64,000 bases of DNA from contig NZ_KE150486.1 in NCBI RefSeq assembly GCF_000411555.1, positions 1 through 64,000 on the forward strand, read 5' to 3'. The DNA comes from Atopobium sp. oral taxon 199 str. F0494. Its GTDB lineage: Bacteria; Actinomycetota; Coriobacteriia; Coriobacteriales; Atopobiaceae. Of the stretch, positions 14,401 through 25,913 are shown piece after piece (position 1 is the stretch's first letter; the number at the start of each line of letters is the position of its first letter). A program made the position numbers and the translations under genes. The notes below the pieces were generated by a model. It made no database searches and was not told the origin of the DNA. It saw only the letters and a program-made list of their open reading frames with translations.

Positions 14401-14864
14401 GGGTGGCTACAGCAAGCGATATCAACGCTACCATTAAAGTGTACCGGGAGTCGCTTGCAGTAGTGGGGCAGGTAGTTGCAATTTTGATTATATCGGCGGC
14501 GCTTCTCGCCTTTATTGTGTTGTACAACCTCACCAACATAAATATCGAAGAGCGTATCCGAGAGATTGCCAGCTTGAAAGTGCTCGGTTTTACGCGCAGG
14601 GAAGTTGACGCGTATGTGTTTCGGGAGGTCTTTCTGCTGACGCTCGGCGGCTCGGGACTCGGGCTTGTGCTGGGCAGTGTGCTTGAAGGTTTTGTCGTGC
14701 AGACAGCGGAGGTCGATACCGTGATGTTTGGCCGTGTCATTCATCCGCTGAGCTTTGTGTACGCGTTTGGACTTACCCTGCTCTTCTCGCTGCTCGTATA
14801 TGTGGCAATGCGCCGCAAACTGGCGAAGATCGATATGGTAGAGAGCTTGAAGAGCGTTGACTAA
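11466..14864 (+). CDS. FtsX-like ABC permease with long extracellular coiled coil
   Basis: Permease partner of the preceding ATPase, about 1132 residues. One N-terminal membrane helix (about 18-38, FVAIMGIVALGCGFFSG) is followed by an extracellular MacB-like region. An alanine/glutamate/glutamine-rich coiled coil of about 300 residues runs from about 260 to 560. Then come three FtsX-type helices (about 590-700), a second helix near 765, a second soluble domain, and three helices at the C-terminus. The double FtsX layout is typical of COG0577-type permeases in Actinobacteria and Firmicutes. Start: ATG 11466 is preferred; an in-frame TTG at 11454 overlaps the ATPase stop by 11 bp. The RBS is weak for either. 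Confidence 0.88.
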   Translation: MSRALIQETLRAIKGSLGRFVAIMGIVALGCGFFSGLQMTGRDMRLAADEFYDTQGLYDIRVVSTLGFERADINRLAAIEGVEAALPSRSADVMATIHSTRMVTRVIELPADGAAASENSDAAQERPFNQPVLTEGRWPVTANEVVISSDPKKHNDVPLGSTIDIPESSGGVHLKGGAYTVVGYVNAPTFPSSNNFGSTSLGNGVVEEFAYVPAAAFEENDPYTDVYLQVKEARASVSGSDTYKSAIASVENRIEDELPSLARARVEDVRKEAQRSVDEARAAYDESRLEADRKLGDARSQLDDAQAQIEASESKLSAGKREAETGTSRLEAEKVRVQRQLAAAREELDASAQKISEGRALLAAGEEQYVAGAAQLAQGQADYEESFAAFDNARAQALAVLSSQGITASTLEEAKAQLETVGYPTDDIDALLAAQARLQAADAELKQKQTELVAAREALDAQTANLNDAQQKLSAGEKAYQAAVCDSNTQFASAQEKLDAAVQELTEGRAKLDSARQQHSEGQRRYEEAKAEAEAQLSDAKAQIDEAQKKVDELEAPDMYVLNRTKDRGNVAYDDDSHRIDDIANVFPLMFFLVAALIALTTMTRMVSEERTVIGMHKALGYSKGAIAAKYVLYAASASSIGAVLGIALLSQILPGIIISAYASIYTIPHATAALPVSLPIALLSGGLGVGVTLLATVFAVLSTLREEPSALMLPKAPKAGSRVLLERMTPIWKRLSFSWKVSVRNLFRFKRRLCMTLIGIAGCTALVLVAFGVQDSINDVINAQWPGIFQYDYIVGMKQEATLDDIEAVQKSIVAVTRTAADKVVSDDVAVVRRENVLLSSASVPKDKAVSVSAMSPLDAKRFEQVVTLRERTSQQPLEFTGDSVVLSEKIAKKLNVQVGDTITVYEQDRIGNVADAGRPLTVTGITENYAWHYMYLGVDAEQSLGSRENISYALLFSAPNDETIRQHLGDELSKDSRVATASDINATIKVYRESLAVVGQVVAILIISAALLAFIVLYNLTNINIEERIREIASLKVLGFTRREVDAYVFREVFLLTLGGSGLGLVLGSVLEGFVVQTAEVDTVMFGRVIHPLSFVYAFGLTLLFSLLVYVAMRRKLAKIDMVESLKSVD

Positions 14865-15011
14865 CGCTCGCAACAATAAGGCCGATTCTCTTTATCACGT
14901 GAGTATGAGTTGCCGCGTGAGCATGAGTGCGGCTTACAAATTAGGTAAAATTAACTACGTTTATAGCTGTAGTCTACGTGTCGTTTGATGTCTGATAGTA
15001 AGGAGCATTGT
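14865..15011 (+). other. Intergenic region before the glycosyltransferase
   Basis: No gene. It contains a short direct repeat, CGTGAGTATGAGT (14898-14910) and CGTGAGCATGAGT (14916-14928), flanked by GCCG and CGGC. No clear terminator for the ABC pair is visible. The ribosome-binding site AAGGAG (14999-15004) fixes the start of the next gene at 15012. Confidence 0.5.
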
Positions 15012-20203
<5,192 letters not shown>

Positions 20204-20227
20204 TTGATTCTTGAAATGGAGACATTC

Positions 20228-20596
20228 ATGGCTTCAGATACAATCCTCGTGCTTTGCTATCCTCGTTGTTCAACCTGCAAAAAAGCTCTCAAGTGGCTTG
20301 ATGAGCATCATATTGCCTATGAGCCGCGCGACATCAAGGAAGACCATCCCACGGAAGTTGAGCTGGCGTCGTGGCATGCCCTCAGTAACCTTCCTATCAG
20401 GCGTTTCTTTAACACCAGCGGCATGGTATATCGCGAGAAGAACGTTAAAGAGCAGCTTGACGCTGGCATGACTGTCTCCGCTGCTTGCCAGCTTCTTGCT
20501 ACTGACGGCATGCTGGTGAAGCGTCCGCTTGTCGTTGGACCTGATTTTGTGCTGACAGGTTTTCGGGAATCGGAATGGGAAGAGCATCTGCTCTAA
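20228..20596 (+). CDS. ArsC/Spx family protein
   Basis: A 122-residue thioredoxin-fold protein of the ArsC/Spx/YffB family. The N-terminal motif YPRCSTCKKALKWL carries a CxxC pair. RDIKEDHPT and MLVKRPLVVG are family hallmarks. Members include glutaredoxin-type arsenate reductases and RNA-polymerase-binding Spx. The CSTC motif and short length fit the YusI/YffB-like subgroup, so arsenate reduction is not established. Start chosen at ATG 20228, where GGAG lies 6 bases upstream; the frame runs back to the ligA stop but lacks a better start. It follows ligA closely and converges on the next gene. Confidence 0.85.
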   Translation: MASDTILVLCYPRCSTCKKALKWLDEHHIAYEPRDIKEDHPTEVELASWHALSNLPIRRFFNTSGMVYREKNVKEQLDAGMTVSAACQLLATDGMLVKRPLVVGPDFVLTGFRESEWEEHLL

Positions 20597-20621
20597 AGCT
20601 TCTTGCCTTGATTTTTGAGAA

Positions 20622-21584
20622 TTAGTCCTGCTCGTCAAGTAAGTCTGTGACCGGCTTTCCATAGTAGTTTATGCCAGTGACTATCTCTTCCATCTTCATG
20701 CGGTCATTGTGAATGAACGCGTGGGCGAGCTTGTGGTACAACCCGGCGGCCTCGTCCATGAGGTCGGAGAAGCTTTCGGTTCTACTTTTGCCTGTGGCCG
20801 GGTCTTTCCAAGGAAGCCGTTTAGGATTTGCCGCCGCGATATCGTCCGTACGAATGACTCGATGGCACATAGCGGCGACATACGAGCTCGAGGATGGCCG
20901 CACAAACATTTCGGTCTTATACAGAACCTCTGGCAGCTTGGTAGTGTACGTTGGATCGGTTTTCTCGATAGCATGATAGATGCGTGCGTAATCGGCGATA
21001 GCTTTTTCGTATTCGTCGGCTCCGACGTTGAGTCCAAAGACGGAAAGTGCTACCTGGGAGAACAGGGCTCCCGCAACGCGGCACGTACTGCTATCCGCTT
21101 CCAGCGCAGATGCAGGATAGAATTCCTCGACCGTTGTGCGCATTTGGTGCCAGAGCAGCCATGAATCGAGATCGGTCTCAATAATCGAGTGAAGCTCATG
21201 GTAGGAGCAAGCAAGGCTTGGGTCGACGTCCACAAGGGCATCCTGCTGAGCGTATACAAATGGATGTACAGTTCTGTCGAGCGCATAGTGGCACAAAAGT
21301 CCCAGCGCAAACGCCTCACCGGCCGCTCGGTCAGCTTCAGGCAGATAGGCTACGCCTTCTCTGACCGCGAGAAATACGTCAGTGATATGACTGGCATGCA
21401 TACGGCGGTGGAGACGGTTGCAGGCGATGGCGTGATTGGGCCAGGTAAGGTGACGAGCTAGAAAAGGATCAGCACCTTGATTGCCCAATAGAAAGGCATT
21501 CAGCTCTTCGGATGTTTTGAGGAGGTCAGAGGGCATTTCGTCAGCTATACGCGCCCCGAAAATAAAATGTGTAAGTAAAGCAGG
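20622..21584 (-). CDS. Zinc-dependent phospholipase C-like family protein
   Basis: About 320 residues resembling the Zn_dep_PLPC family seen in many Gram-positives: MPALLTHFIFG at the N-terminus, LLGNQGADPF, and LGLLCHYALDRTVHPFVY with histidines and aspartate suited to bind zinc, followed by HELHSIIETDLD. No signal peptide or membrane segment is visible, so the protein appears cytoplasmic and true phospholipase activity is doubtful. I start it at the ATG at 21584, where AAGGAG lies 4-5 bases upstream. The open frame continues 26 codons further without an RBS. It converges on the ArsC-like gene with a 25-bp gap. Confidence 0.8.
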   Translation of the reverse strand, partial: PALLTHFIFGARIADEMPSDLLKTSEELNAFLLGNQGADPFLARHLTWPNHAIACNRLHRRMHASHITDVFLAVREGVAYLPEADRAAGEAFALGLLCHYALDRTVHPFVYAQQDALVDVDPSLACSYHELHSIIETDLDSWLLWHQMRTTVEEFYPASALEADSSTCRVAGALFSQVALSVFGLNVGADEYEKAIADYARIYHAIEKTDPTYTTKLPEVLYKTEMFVRPSSSSYVAAMCHRVIRTDDIAAANPKRLPWKDPATGKSRTESFSDLMDEAAGLYHKLAHAFIHNDRMKMEEIVTGINYYGKPVTDLLDEQD

Positions 21585-21671
21585 CATCTTGCTCCTTATA
21601 AATTTCTTACAAGTATCAGTATCCCACGAAACGCCGGTCAAATACAATTTGGCTTTCTTCAAGAGTAGGTA

Positions 21672-21787
21672 TTCTCGTGCAGAGTGACGCTTCTCTGGTA
21701 GGCTAGTGGCTTCGCAGCAGAGCGGTGTTCTTGCAGCAGGTCAATGGTTCTCGCGCAGAGTAGTCGCTTTCCTAGCAGGACAGTCGC
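21672..21787 (+). repeat. Six degenerate ~20-bp tandem repeats
   Basis: Six head-to-tail units (21672-21690, 21691-21710, 21711-21727, 21728-21747, 21748-21767, 21768-21787) each start with TTC/TTT and carry a GCAG-like core. The rough consensus is TTCTCGNGCAGAGTAGTCGC. Units 1 and 5 are the most alike. The array ends just before the promoter of the solute-binding protein gene. Confidence 0.65.
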
Positions 21788-21792
21788 GGCGC

Positions 21793-21801
21793 TGATATAA
21801 T
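21793..21801 (+). promoter_or_regulatory. Extended -10 promoter
   Basis: TGATATAAT is a perfect extended -10 (TGnTATAAT). No good -35 is present 17 bp upstream. The implied start site is only about 18-20 bases before the GTG start, so the leader is very short. Confidence 0.65.
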
Positions 21802-21825
21802 CTCTTGCGTTCGAGAGGAGGCGTT

Positions 21826-23133
21826 GTGTTTGACAGATTTCGCACCGGCATTCGCGCGAAAATTACTGAAATAAGGGAAAAGACGCATATGTCCGATACT
21901 GATGCGCAAGATACGGACGACACTTCGTCCGATGATGCCGACGCTTCCTCCGTTGTGCGCCGCACGTTCATGCTTGGCCTTGGCTGTGTAGGTCTTGTGT
22001 ATTTTTGTATGGGTATCCGGCGATGCGGAAGCGGGATGCTTGATTTGCTTGGGCTCAAAGTTTCGGAAGCGCCCGCCAGTTTGAGTCTTCCGCAAAAGAC
22101 TCCGGAGGGCTACGATCCAGATCTTGTCGCCGCGGCATATCTTGAGCAGAAGGTGACTGTCTATACCGACGATCCTGACCGTATCCAGGAAGCGGCAAAA
22201 ACGTTCGAGCGACTCTTTGGAATTGTCGTTGATTATCAAATCGTTCCATCCGACAAGATGGAGTTCTATCTTGCGGCCAATTCCGATGATACGAATGAGT
22301 TAAATCCGTCGCCTTCTAAGCACCCCGTTGACGTTTGGTTTTTTGCCGACTCCGAACTGTTGGATCAAGCTGGCGGGAAGAACTTGCTAGCAAGCTATGA
22401 TGCCCAACATGCGGAACATCTTTTGAAATCGACGTTTGCAAGCGAGAAGAAGCTTTGGTATGGCGTAGCAACAGATCCTCTGGTTCTTGCAATCAACTTG
22501 GAGCGTCTGGAGGCCATGGGTCTCTCGCATCCGCGCGACTGGAATGATTTTCTCGATTCCTACCTCAGAGATCAGATAGCGGTGCCTGAATATGGAACAA
22601 CGCACAGCGGCAATAGTCTTGCTGCGGTCATGATGGGAAATCTTGGGGTGGAGCAGGGGACTGCTTTTCTTACGGAGCTCGCTTCTCATACACCTCAGCT
22701 ACATGGTGATACCTATGCCATGATGACTGACCTGGGGTTTGGCCGCTCGCTGGCTGCGATATGCCGTGCGAGTGAGGCCTTTTACACGCTTGGCAAAGAT
22801 GATTTCGACAACGTGGTGCCGCTCCTGCCGTTGAGCCCTACTCGCTTTACAACCTATGGAGTGGGGATATCGGCCGCGGCTAAGCACATGAATGCTGCCC
22901 GTTTATGGATTGAGTTTTGCCTGTCAGCTGACTTTGCAAGCAAGATGGAAACGACAAATTCGTTTGCTATGCCGGCGATTTCTGGCGTGAAGGCGCCGTG
23001 GTATATGGATCGAGTGCACCTTAACGGTGCGGTTACTGCCCTGCGCGAGGCGCCTCAATCCGTTGATGCCAATGGCAACACGCTTTCACCTGCCCAGGCG
23101 GGCTCGTTGGCGAGAAGTGCGCTTCTCTCGTAA
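21826..23133 (+). CDS. Extracytoplasmic solute-binding protein, membrane-tethered
   Basis: About 435 residues of the type used for iron, polyamine or spermidine import (TVYTDDPDRIQEAAKTFERLFGIVVDY near the start of the mature part). The GTG at 21826 is chosen because GAGAGGAGG lies directly upstream. An unusually long acidic head (about 45 residues, rich in D/S/T) precedes VVRRTFMLGLGCVGLVYF. The RRxF pattern suggests a Tat signal or an uncleaved anchor. No permease or ATPase gene is next to it, so the transporter partner is elsewhere or absent. Ligand unknown. An inverted CGAGAAG pair occupies the last codons (23111-23130). Confidence 0.75.
   Translation: MFDRFRTGIRAKITEIREKTHMSDTDAQDTDDTSSDDADASSVVRRTFMLGLGCVGLVYFCMGIRRCGSGMLDLLGLKVSEAPASLSLPQKTPEGYDPDLVAAAYLEQKVTVYTDDPDRIQEAAKTFERLFGIVVDYQIVPSDKMEFYLAANSDDTNELNPSPSKHPVDVWFFADSELLDQAGGKNLLASYDAQHAEHLLKSTFASEKKLWYGVATDPLVLAINLERLEAMGLSHPRDWNDFLDSYLRDQIAVPEYGTTHSGNSLAAVMMGNLGVEQGTAFLTELASHTPQLHGDTYAMMTDLGFGRSLAAICRASEAFYTLGKDDFDNVVPLLPLSPTRFTTYGVGISAAAKHMNAARLWIEFCLSADFASKMETTNSFAMPAISGVKAPWYMDRVHLNGAVTALREAPQSVDANGNTLSPAQAGSLARSALLS
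23111..23130 (+). repeat. Inverted pair of the CGAGAAG motif at the end of a gene
   Basis: GAGAAG and CTTCTC face each other around TGCG, directly before the TAA at 23131. The outer bases are CG..CG with one extra TC on the right. A hairpin at this place could act in transcription termination, although no T-run follows. Confidence 0.6.
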
Positions 23134-23176
23134 GCAAACCGTTGAAGCGCGTCCGTGCGCCGAACGCGTCTGTGCG

Positions 23177-23271
23177 CCGCGAATTACGTTAGGTGCGAAG
23201 TCATCCCATGAAGTACGTTAGCGCGAAGGCGCCCCGCGAATTACGTTAGGTGCGAAGTCACCCCGTGAAGT
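23177..23271 (+). repeat. 38-bp direct repeat, period 57 bp
   Basis: The unit starting CCGCGAATTACGTTAGGTGC is present at 23177-23214 and 23234-23271 with only two differences near its end. The part between (ACGTTAGCGCGAAGGCGCC) resembles the unit as well. The second copy ends at the glutamine synthetase stop region. Confidence 0.85.
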
Positions 23272-25365
23272 CTAGACGTAAAACAGCATCTCGTTGTAGC
23301 TGGGAACCGGCCAGAAGTCATGCCCGCATATGAGCTCCATCTCGTCGACGATTGTGCGGAGACGCTGCATTGCAGGAATAATTTCATCGCGGTAAAACTC
23401 GCATTGCACCTGAGGCTTTGAGCGCAGTGTGGCGGCATGGGTGTTTTTTGCCTCAAGTTCACCAACAGCGGCGTAAATCTCATCAATACCCTCGGTCAGC
23501 TGCTTCGCAACGTCGAATTCAGCTTGAGACTTAATGCCTATCGTCTGTTTGTGAGCCACGGACTCAGCTACGTTTCCTGAATACTTGAACAGCGCCGGCA
23601 GGTACATGTGGCGGGTCATGTACGACATGGTTTTAGCCTCGATGTTGAGTACCTTGGCGTACTGCTCCGCTTTTGCCACATAGCGAGCGTGCGCCTCGTT
23701 TTCTGACAAGACGCCATATTTCTCAAAGAAAGCAATGTTATCGGGGGCGATAAGCGCAGGAAGCGCGTCAGGTGTGGTGCGAAGGTGGGGAAGGCCGCGC
23801 TTCTCGGCAATCTTCTCCCATTTACTTGAGTAGCCGTTGCCTTCGAAGAAAATGCGCTTATGATCTTTGAAGGAATCAATGACCCAGTGGAGCGCACGCT
23901 TTGTAAATTCGGACTCGGACGCGTCGGCAAGGTCCGTGGCAAATCGGTCGCATTGCTCCGCGACAATCGTGTTCAAAACGACATTGGGATCTGAGATGTT
24001 TTGCTGGCTGCCGCACATGCGGAATTCAAATTTATTACCTGTGAAAGCAAAGGGACTGGTGCGGTTTCTGTCAGTGTTGTCGCGCAGAACCTTGGGCAGC
24101 GTCGGCACGCCTAAATCCATCCGGGTGCGCTTGGCGCCGTGCACGTCAGTGCCGCTCATCAGGTCATTGACGACAGCGGAAAGCGCGTCGCCCAAAAAGA
24201 CGGAGACGATAGCGGGAGGGGCTTCATTGGCGCCCAGGCGGTGATCATTGCCTGCGGAAGCGATAGACATGCGCAAAAGGTCAGCGTGAACGTCAACGCC
24301 CGCGACCAAGCACGCTAAAAAGACGAGGAAGCGGAGGTTTTCTCCGGGATTTTCACCCGGCTCAAGAAGGTTCTCGTCATCGGCAGACAGCGACCAGTTG
24401 TCGTGTTTGCCGGATCCGTTGACATAGTCAAAGGGGCGTTCATGCTCAAGACAGGCAAGACCGTGATGCGGAGCCAAAAGCTTTAACTTTTCCATGGTCA
24501 GAAGGTTGTTGTCAATGGCAAGTGTGCCTTGCTCAAAGACGGGTGCCAGCTCGTGCTGGCAGGGGGCGACTTCATTGTGTTTGGTTTTAGCGGGGATCCC
24601 TAGTTTCCAAAGCTCGTCGTCGAGCTCTTTCATGAAGTCGTTGACGGTTGGACGAATGGCGCCGAAATAATGCTCATCAAGCTCTTGACCTTTGGACGGC
24701 TCGCAGCCAAAGAGCGTGCGGCCGCACAAAATCAGATCGGGACGCTTTTCAAAATCCTCTTCGCGAATAAGAAAATACTCCTGCTCAGGGCCGATATTGG
24801 TGACAACGCGCTCGGGCGTCTGCCCAAAGAGTGCAAGCACGCGTTTGGCTTGGCGCTCCAGTGCCAGTTGAGAGCGCAAAAGCGGCGTGCGCTTATCGAG
24901 AGCTTCTCCCGTATAGGAGATAAACGCCGTTGGAATGCAGAGCACCTCGTCTTTGATAAAGGTGGGGCTTACGGGGTCCCAAACCGTGTAACCGCGGGCT
25001 TCGAAAGTCGCGCGTAGGCCGCCTGAGGGAAAGCTTGACGCGTCTGGTTCGCCTTGAACGAGCTCCTTGCCGGAGAACGTCATCAAGATCGTGCCGTTGC
25101 CTTGCGGCGTCATGAAACTATCGTGCTTTTCTGAGGTGATGCCTGTCAGCGGTTGGAACCAGTGCGTAAAGTGTGTGGCGCCGTGTTCGAGCGCCCATTC
25201 CTTCATGGCATGAGCCACTTCGTTGGCAATGTCGATGTCAAGCGGTTTTCCGTGTCTGATGACATCGCGCAGACGTTTATAGGTGGGTTTAGGCAGCCGC
25301 TCCTGCATATCAGCATCGGTGAATAAAAGTGTTCCAAACTCGCGTGATACCTTGTCGTTTGCCAC
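23272..25365 (-). CDS. glnN: Glutamine synthetase type III
   Basis: Makes glutamine from glutamate and ammonia with ATP. The 697-residue size and sequence are those of GSIII, not the roughly 450-residue GSI. Visible are the N-terminal GSIII domain ([21 protein letters not shown]), [10 protein letters not shown] (metal site), [27 protein letters not shown] and [16 protein letters not shown]. The start is the GTG at 25365, with AAGGAGG 4 bases upstream on the minus strand; 15 more open codons lie upstream without an RBS. No nitrogen regulator is adjacent. It converges on the solute-binding protein gene. Confidence 0.96.
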   Translation of the reverse strand: MANDKVSREFGTLLFTDADMQERLPKPTYKRLRDVIRHGKPLDIDIANEVAHAMKEWALEHGATHFTHWFQPLTGITSEKHDSFMTPQGNGTILMTFSGKELVQGEPDASSFPSGGLRATFEARGYTVWDPVSPTFIKDEVLCIPTAFISYTGEALDKRTPLLRSQLALERQAKRVLALFGQTPERVVTNIGPEQEYFLIREEDFEKRPDLILCGRTLFGCEPSKGQELDEHYFGAIRPTVNDFMKELDDELWKLGIPAKTKHNEVAPCQHELAPVFEQGTLAIDNNLLTMEKLKLLAPHHGLACLEHERPFDYVNGSGKHDNWSLSADDENLLEPGENPGENLRFLVFLACLVAGVDVHADLLRMSIASAGNDHRLGANEAPPAIVSVFLGDALSAVVNDLMSGTDVHGAKRTRMDLGVPTLPKVLRDNTDRNRTSPFAFTGNKFEFRMCGSQQNISDPNVVLNTIVAEQCDRFATDLADASESEFTKRALHWVIDSFKDHKRIFFEGNGYSSKWEKIAEKRGLPHLRTTPDALPALIAPDNIAFFEKYGVLSENEAHARYVAKAEQYAKVLNIEAKTMSYMTRHMYLPALFKYSGNVAESVAHKQTIGIKSQAEFDVAKQLTEGIDEIYAAVGELEAKNTHAATLRSKPQVQCEFYRDEIIPAMQRLRTIVDEMELICGHDFWPVPSYNEMLFYV

Positions 25366-25913
25366 GAGGCCTCCTTGGACGGGTAAGCAAGGGCAAGAAG
25401 CGCTTCTCACTACAGACAGCTACAGACAGCGAGCGCAAGAAGTTCTTCTCGTCACAGATTCTACTGTACGCCATTGATTTTCGCACGACAGCGAGAAAAA
25501 CGTCTTTTTAATGGACGGGAATTTTGCTCGCATTTCCAAAGCGCGCCGAGAAGTGCGTGGGGAGAGGTACACTTGGAAGTCACTTGAGAAGTTACTTGGG
25601 GTCATTCCAAAAAAGTGCCACAGTTGTGATAAAAATACTTCACAACTCATGGCATTTTTAGGGGATTTATCACAACTGATGCCTTTTTTAGGAGTTTTCA
25701 TATCACAACTCATGTACTTTTTTGGAAATCGGTGCGTGTGCCACAAAGAGAGTGCGTACCGTGAAACAAAAACGTGCTATGAAGTCCTTCTCGCTAATTC
25801 GTGGACCTCGCGGGCCTCGCGGCTTGCGTGAACCTCAAGGAGCTTGCGAATATACCACTGCTTGCCGATACAATCCGAGTACAATGGACGGATAAGCTTG
25901 CGATAGGAGAGGT
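25366..25913 (+). other. 548-bp intergenic region between glnN and polA
   Basis: No convincing gene. It holds two 12-bp perfect palindromes built from the CTTCTCG-like motif (AGAAGCGCTTCT 25396-25407; AGAAGTTCTTCT 25438-25449), and motif copies at 25445-25451, 25547-25553 and 25787-25793. The 123-bp repeat element is at 25605-25727. For polA, TTGCGA (25844) and TACAAT (25869) spaced by 19 bp are a weak candidate promoter. GGAGAGG before ATG 25914 is the RBS. Confidence 0.6.
25605..25727 (+). mobile_element. 123-bp palindromic repeat element, copy 1
   Basis: It begins TTCCAAAAAAGTGCC and ends ACTTTTTTGGAA, so the ends are inverted repeats (12 bp, extending imperfectly through AGTTGTGATA/TATCACAACT to about 27 bp). 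Inside, CACAACT recurs at 25641, 25671 and 25704, each followed by SATG and a T-tract, with the reverse copy AGTTGTG at 25622. A second copy of exactly the same length lies at 52501-52623. No coding capacity and no clear target duplication, so it is MITE-like at best. It could be a structured intergenic repeat. Confidence 0.75.

Noticed and set aside
25511-25831. Open frame spanning the 123-bp repeat, with a second frame on the opposite strand
   Set aside because: The protein is only translated repeat sequence; there is no RBS and no similarity between the frames at the two element copies beyond the element.
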